Of a stretch of 9,996 bases of DNA, positions 6,209 to 9,996 are shown in pieces (the first letter of the stretch is position 1; each line of letters begins with the position of its first letter). This DNA comes from Reyranella sp. (GTDB lineage Bacteria > Pseudomonadota > Alphaproteobacteria > Reyranellales > Reyranellaceae). The notes beneath the pieces were generated by a model, which was not told the origin of the DNA, did not search any database, and saw nothing but the letters and a program-made list of their open reading frames with translations. Location: assembly GCA_030679805.1 (NCBI GenBank), contig JAUXST010000072.1, positions 1-9,996 of the forward strand, read 5' to 3'. Made by a program: the position numbers and the translations under genes.

Positions 6209-6270
6209 ATCTCCGCTTAGCGGCCCACCAGGGCCTGAAGGGCGTTCTTGCCGCCGCCCACGTCGACGCG
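6209..6270 (-). repeat. Direct repeat copy A: intact 3' end of the portal gene and next gene's Shine-Dalgarno
   Basis: This is the functional partner of the relic at 3657-3726. It covers the last portal codons, the portal stop and the GGAGAT ribosome binding site of the 687-residue virion gene. The two copies are direct repeats bracketing that gene and the small membrane-protein gene. The 47-bp core differs at one base; copy B also has an 8-bp insertion, so copy B is the degraded one. Confidence 0.92.
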
Positions 6271-7878
6271 GCCGAGCTTTTCGGCACCGGCGGCCATCGC
6301 CTGGCCCGCCTGCAACGCCATCTGCTGCTGTTGTGCCTGCGCCCGCTGCTGGCGCACCGCCGTCGCCTTGTCGGTCGACACGATCAGCCGGCTGGGCACG
6401 CCCAACAGGTCACTGTAGGCGTCGACCGTCTCGTCGATGTTCAGCTTGTCCAAGACATCGGGCTTCATCGCCGCGGCACGTCCCGCGAAGCTCACGAACC
6501 GTTCGATGCCGCCGGTCGCCACCGAACGCTGGGCCTGAGCCAGCGAGGACACGTACTCGACTTCCATCGCGTGGCCCTTCAGCGACGGTGGCGGTGCCGG
6601 AACCGCACCCGCCCGTGCCATGAGCGCGAACACACGCTTGATCAGCGGATCGAGCAGCTCGTCATGCAGCCGCTCCAGCACCGGCCCCAGCATCACCATC
6701 TTCTCCTCGCGCCGCTCGACGATCTCGGTCGCCGAACGCACGTCGTCGAGCTGGCTCATCATCAGGAACAGGTCGGCATAAAAGGCCGCCTGGACGCTGC
6801 GCTGCCGGTCGGCGATCGCCTGTGCCAGGTGATTGAGCGGCGGATTGATCTGGTAGGCGGGACGGAACCCCGCGCCGGTCGGGTCGGCGACGTAGGTCAC
6901 CGCGCCCGAGACCGTCGATGCAATGTCGTTGCGCATGCTGGGCGGCGCCACCATCGGCGGGTTCACCATCTTCTCCAGCGCCTGGCCGAAGCGCTTGTGC
7001 AGGACTTGCAGCCCCTTCACGTCGGGCAGCGCGTCCATGCCGGGCGAGCGGCCCCAGACGTCGTTGCCCACCAGGTGCCAGCGCGGGCACAGCGCCGGGA
7101 AGGACTCGAAACCCGACACCGACAGCAGGCACTCGCCGGCGCCCGCCTTCTCGTAATAGACGGAGCGGAACGGCATGTGGCGGTTGTCGGCGCGCTCGAG
7201 GTCGCGGCCCTCGTTGGGCTCGATGGCGTGCACGACCGTGACCTCGCGGTCCCAAGTGCCGGCGTCGTACTGCTCGCGCACCAGCGGTGAGACCGCCTCT
7301 CGGCCAAAGCGCTCGACGAGCTGGAATACCGTCAGCGGGAACTCGCGGTAGAGCGTGTTCACCACCTGCCGATCCGACGAGGCCAGCCAGTATTCGCCGA
7401 CCGTCAGCGGCCAGGCGCGGACGATCTCCTCGTCGTCCTCCAGGATGAGCAGGGCGCCGGTGCCGAACACGCCCAGCTCCTCGTAGACCGTGGCCAGCGC
7501 GTTGTAGAGGTTGGAGCGCGCGAAGACGCGCAGCATCGCCTCCTGCACGCGGTCGAGCCAGACACGCACGCCCGGCGCCTGGGACAGCGCCGGATCGCCG
7601 ACGGTGAGGCGGAACCACGGCCGCGCCGGCGAGGTAACGCCCGACATCAGTCCCGAGGCCAGGGTGCGGGCGGCCAGGGTGCCGGTCGAGTCGAGCATTT
7701 TGCCGTTCAGCTTGCGGCCGCGGTCGCTCTGGCCAGGGAAGCTCAGGAACTGGCCGCGGCGCGGTAGGATGTTGTCGGAGAGTTCGCGCCAGTGCTGAAA
7801 CCAGCTCTGACGCTCGCGGTCGAGCGCGCCCATTCGGCGCTCGCAGTGGCGACGCAAGTCGCCGTCGGAAAGGGTCAT
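6217..7878 (-). CDS. Portal protein (T7 gp8-type head-to-tail connector)
   Basis: From the ATG at 7878 this is a 553-residue protein, close to T7 gp8 (536 residues). The family forms the dodecameric ring at one capsid vertex through which DNA is packaged and ejected, and on which the terminase docks. Family hallmarks are visible: an N-terminal helix with RERQSWFQHWRELSDNILPR (21-40), AARTLASGLMSGVTSPARPW (69-88), WGRSPGMDALPDVKGLQ (275-291) and RSATEIVERREEKMVMLGP (381-399). The C-terminus has a Gln-rich helix (RQQRAQAQQQQ) as in other connectors. The frame extends 21 codons further upstream, but that would overlap the previous gene and lacks a ribosome binding site; GAGGAG lies 8 nt before 7878. 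The gap to the preceding small gene is 13 nt. No frameshift or missing block is apparent, so the gene looks intact. Confidence 0.94.
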   Translation of the reverse strand: MTLSDGDLRRHCERRMGALDRERQSWFQHWRELSDNILPRRGQFLSFPGQSDRGRKLNGKMLDSTGTLAARTLASGLMSGVTSPARPWFRLTVGDPALSQAPGVRVWLDRVQEAMLRVFARSNLYNALATVYEELGVFGTGALLILEDDEEIVRAWPLTVGEYWLASSDRQVVNTLYREFPLTVFQLVERFGREAVSPLVREQYDAGTWDREVTVVHAIEPNEGRDLERADNRHMPFRSVYYEKAGAGECLLSVSGFESFPALCPRWHLVGNDVWGRSPGMDALPDVKGLQVLHKRFGQALEKMVNPPMVAPPSMRNDIASTVSGAVTYVADPTGAGFRPAYQINPPLNHLAQAIADRQRSVQAAFYADLFLMMSQLDDVRSATEIVERREEKMVMLGPVLERLHDELLDPLIKRVFALMARAGAVPAPPPSLKGHAMEVEYVSSLAQAQRSVATGGIERFVSFAGRAAAMKPDVLDKLNIDETVDAYSDLLGVPSRLIVSTDKATAVRQQRAQAQQQQMALQAGQAMAAGAEKLGRVDVGGGKNALQALVGR

Positions 7879-7891
7879 AGGTGGGCTCCTC

Positions 7892-8131
7892 TCACTGACC
7901 CAGCAGGGTCTTGTAGCCGGTGGTGTTGGGCGCCGACGCATCGGCGAGGCCGAGGCCGGAGGTGGCGATGGTGCTGCGGTACCCCTGCAGCCCGGCGGCG
8001 CGCCGGCGGGCGTCGTCGCGCGCGGCCTTCACCGCGGGATCGGCGGCCTGGGGCGGCTCGGGCGGCGGCGGCGGCGCGGCCGGCAGCGGCGGCATGGACG
8101 GCATCGAAGGGGCACTCGAGAACATGCACAT
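7892..8131 (-). CDS. Small conserved phage protein between terminase and portal genes
   Basis: This 79-residue protein starts MCMFSSAPSMP. It has a proline/alanine-rich middle (residues about 9-30), a basic helix (KAARDDARRRAAGLQG) and a C-terminal tail with GYRSTIATSGLGLADAS and KTLLGQ. Small proteins with this layout and a terminal xTLLG motif commonly sit between the terminase and portal genes of podovirus-type prophages; their role is unknown to me. An AGGAG lies 8 nt before the ATG at 8131. A GTG three codons upstream (8140) is in frame but abuts the AGGAG, so 8131 is preferred. Gaps are 18 nt from the terminase stop and 13 nt to the portal start, so it is in the same operon. Like the gp14-type protein it begins Met-Cys. 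Confidence 0.8.
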   Translation of the reverse strand: MCMFSSAPSMPSMPPLPAAPPPPPEPPQAADPAVKAARDDARRRAAGLQGYRSTIATSGLGLADASAPNTTGYKTLLGQ

Positions 8132-8149
8132 GTCTGTCACTCCTGTTGG

Positions 8150-9619
8150 TCAGAGGTCGTGGAAGAAATCGTAGTCGTGGTCCTGGTCGAGAATGCGCGG
8201 CTGCAGGTCGGCTTCGCTGCGCCGCCACTGCGGATGGACCGGCTGGGCGAAGGTGAGCGCCAGCGCATCGCCCAAGTCGGGCGAGGCAAGCCCGCGCTTC
8301 TTCATGTCGTCCTTCCGCTCGAGCTGGATGGCGTTCCTGGCGTCGTAGCCGTACTCGACGCCGGTGAGGTCCTGGGCGAGGGTCGGATCGTCGACGACGG
8401 CGCCGGCCTTCAGCCAGTCCTTCATCCGCCCCCAGATCTCGGCGCGCTTGTTGGCGTAGAGCGGGCCGGTGCCCTCCGGCGCCCAGCCGTCGGGCCGGCC
8501 GGCGAAGTTGACGCCGATCACGTGCGGCACGCCGAGCTGGCGCAACCGGTCGACGACGCCGCCGCCCACGCCACCCTCGTCGACAAAGATCGCGTCGGCG
8601 CGGTACTGGGCGGCGACCTCGGTCACCTTGCCGGACAGCGTCATCGTATCGACGCCGCGCAGCACCAGCGGTGGCCGGCTGCGTGCGTCGCGACCGCGGC
8701 GCGGATAGATCACCGAGCGGTCGTCGCCAAAGCGCGCCACGTCGACGCCGATCACCAGCGGCTCGTCGACATCGCCGGAGACCTCGCGACGAAGCGCCTC
8801 GTCGACGGTCTCGCCGTCGATGAATTGCATCGAGCCCGCACGCGGGAAGACCCCACGTACGCGCACCCGCACGAAATCGCTGTCCTCCCCATAATCATCG
8901 ACCCAGCGCTGGAGCTGGGCCTTGTTGGTGAGTCTGACGGTGCGCGAGTCGACCTGGCGGCCGCGCCAGCGGTGGGCGAAGCGCGCGAAGCACTCGCGAA
9001 AGCGGCCGGTGTTGCGCGTCGGATTGCCGAACACCAGCCAGAGCAATTCGGTCTCCTTGTCGGTGAGCGCGCCTTCGGTGGTGTCCCAGATCACATCGGG
9101 GATCGCCGAGGCCTCGTCGAACACCACAATGGTGCGCTTGCCGTGGTTGTGCAGGCCGGCGAAAGCCTCGGCGTTGGTCTCCGACCATGGCACGAGATCG
9201 AGCCGCCAAGTCTGCGAGCGGCCGACGACTTTCGAGGCCACGGACGTGGACGTGAGATCGAACCACTCACGGTATGTCCATTTGCGTAGCCACTTCGCCA
9301 TCTCCGCCCAGGTCTTGGTGCGGAGCTGGGTCTCGGTATTGGCCGTGACGACGCCGCGCGTGTCCTCATGCGTGCCCATGGCCCACAGGAGAATCCAAGC
9401 GACCAGCGCCGACTTGCCGACGCCGTGCCCGGAGGCAACCGCGATCCGCACCGCCTCGTCCGGAGTGCCAAGCCCGCTGCCGATCTCCTGCAATACCTCG
9501 CGCTGCCAATCATCGGGCACGGCCTGGAGCGTCTGCGTCACGAAGCCAAAGGGATCGCGCGCCCAGCGCGCGGTCGCCTCGAGCAAAGGCGCAGCATCGG
9601 CTTTCGCATCTCGACGCAT
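8150..9619 (-). CDS. Phage terminase large subunit (packaging ATPase and nuclease)
   Basis: This 489-residue protein has the two-domain layout of large terminases, which pump and cut phage DNA at the portal. The N-terminal ATPase has Walker A SGHGVGKS (63-70), Walker B IVVFDE (164-169) and a coupling-type motif LVFGNPTRNTGRF (195-207). The C-terminal RNase H-like nuclease has acidic residues in VIGVDVARFGDD (Asp293), IFVDEGG (Asp347, Glu348) and SPDLGDAL (Asp448, Asp451). Length is typical and no key residue is missing, so it should be active. A GGAGAG lies about 7 nt before the ATG at 9619. It is the first gene of the minus-strand operon. No small terminase subunit lies upstream in the window; an apparently unrelated membrane-protein gene diverges from it after 119 nt. 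That makes this either the end of the prophage or a rearranged fragment. Confidence 0.96.
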   Translation of the reverse strand: MRRDAKADAAPLLEATARWARDPFGFVTQTLQAVPDDWQREVLQEIGSGLGTPDEAVRIAVASGHGVGKSALVAWILLWAMGTHEDTRGVVTANTETQLRTKTWAEMAKWLRKWTYREWFDLTSTSVASKVVGRSQTWRLDLVPWSETNAEAFAGLHNHGKRTIVVFDEASAIPDVIWDTTEGALTDKETELLWLVFGNPTRNTGRFRECFARFAHRWRGRQVDSRTVRLTNKAQLQRWVDDYGEDSDFVRVRVRGVFPRAGSMQFIDGETVDEALRREVSGDVDEPLVIGVDVARFGDDRSVIYPRRGRDARSRPPLVLRGVDTMTLSGKVTEVAAQYRADAIFVDEGGVGGGVVDRLRQLGVPHVIGVNFAGRPDGWAPEGTGPLYANKRAEIWGRMKDWLKAGAVVDDPTLAQDLTGVEYGYDARNAIQLERKDDMKKRGLASPDLGDALALTFAQPVHPQWRRSEADLQPRILDQDHDYDFFHDL

Positions 9620-9738
9620 CGTGCTCTCTCCAATGAACAGTCATTCAGGAATTGCGGCATCGGGCGGGCCGGAATGCCCCCGTAATGCCCTGCGGCAGTC
9701 AGATCGCGGCCCGCGTCGGCGGCGACCGTGCCGTCGTC

Positions 9739-9996
9739 ATGATGGTCAAGCTCAACATCCTTCATCTCCTGATTGCACTCGGCGCCACCGGCTGCGCCGG
9801 CGTCCTGGTGCACGAGGCGCAGGGCCGCGTGTTGCGGCCGTCGCGGCTGGCCGCGGCGCCATTGCTGGCCGCCGGCGCGGCGCTGTTCCTGCTGGCGCTG
9901 GTGGCGCCCGACGACCGCGCGCCGAAGTTGTGGGCAGTGGCGGTGGCGCTGGGCGCGCTGCCCGGCGCCGTGCGCGGCTTCGTCCTGACGCTGCAG
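9739..9996 (+). CDS. Membrane protein, N-terminal part (partial, runs off right edge)
   Basis: An open frame from ATG 9739 continues to the end of the window with 86 visible residues. It starts MMVKLNILHLLIALGATGC and has hydrophobic segments at about residues 4-24, 39-57 and 66-83, so it is a multi-helix inner-membrane protein. I do not recognise a family. An in-frame ATG at 9685 would add 18 polar residues; neither start has a clear Shine-Dalgarno, and 9739 is chosen because the hydrophobic segment follows directly. Codon use is strongly GC-rich at third positions, like a resident gene. It diverges from the terminase gene and is probably a host gene flanking the phage block. Confidence 0.65.
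   Translation, partial: MMVKLNILHLLIALGATGCAGVLVHEAQGRVLRPSRLAAAPLLAAGAALFLLALVAPDDRAPKLWAVAVALGALPGAVRGFVLTLQ

Noticed and set aside
5587..7290. Plus-strand open frame of 567 codons opposite the portal and virion genes
   Set aside because: It lies antisense to two well-supported phage genes, begins without a ribosome binding site, and its translation is His/Arg/Leu-rich low-information sequence typical of the shadow frame of GC-rich genes.
8159..9289. Plus-strand open frame of 376 codons opposite the terminase gene
   Set aside because: Antisense to a terminase with intact Walker and nuclease motifs. No recognisable motif or start signal; a GC-rich shadow.
9538..9813. Minus-strand frame of 91 codons upstream of and overlapping the terminase start, considered as a small terminase
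   Set aside because: It overlaps the terminase N-terminus by about 80 bases in another frame, has no ribosome binding site and no helix-turn-helix or coiled-coil pattern expected of a small terminase.

Overview
The window is high-GC DNA (often 65-75% in coding rows, by hand count) with Gram-negative features: an OmpA-type outer-membrane protein, a possible Tat-type signal peptide and strong AGGAGG-like ribosome binding sites. It most resembles a high-GC proteobacterium, probably an alphaproteobacterium, but no gene here fixes the genus. Most of the window is a set of podovirus-type (T7-like capsid and connector) structural genes on the minus strand. They are mixed with genes that look like host or moron genes.

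Reading leftwards on the minus strand from the right edge: a large terminase subunit (9619-8150), a small conserved phage protein (8131-7892), a T7 gp8-type portal (7878-6217) and a 687-residue probable virion protein (6204-4141). These four are spaced by about 10-20 nt, each with its own Shine-Dalgarno, and form one operon. Next come a low-GC patch (about 3430-4800) holding a convergent small membrane-protein gene (3833-4144, plus strand), a relic of the portal 3' end and a 34-codon ORF. A T7 gp14-type internal virion protein (3429-2887) follows. An OmpA-family porin-like gene (2694-1720) has its own leader and terminator. A cysteine-free chymotrypsin-fold protease gene (697-1635, plus strand) converges on it. 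A strong minus-strand terminator (530-484) sits just before a Bbp19-family phage gene (465-154), which is followed by a probable scaffold-like gene leaving the left edge. At the right end an unrelated membrane-protein gene (9739 onwards, plus strand) diverges from the terminase. No integrase, small terminase, repressor, tRNA or CRISPR array is visible.

Terminase and portal would package DNA. The gp14-like and 687-residue proteins would be carried in the virion and delivered at infection. Bbp19 and the left-edge gene would belong to the capsid-assembly block.

The most notable structure is a 2.5-kb block bracketed by imperfect direct repeats of the portal 3' end (3657-3726 and 6209-6270). It contains the 687-residue virion protein and the convergent three-helix membrane protein. 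The C-terminal ~200 residues of the virion protein are distinctly lower in GC than its N-terminal part. From memory they resemble polymorphic-toxin type 44 (Ntox44-like) domains. The block therefore looks like a horizontally acquired effector-like module on a phage particle protein, with a candidate immunity or exclusion membrane partner. This is a hypothesis; the sequence shows only the repeats, the GC break, the fusion and the tail-to-tail overlap.
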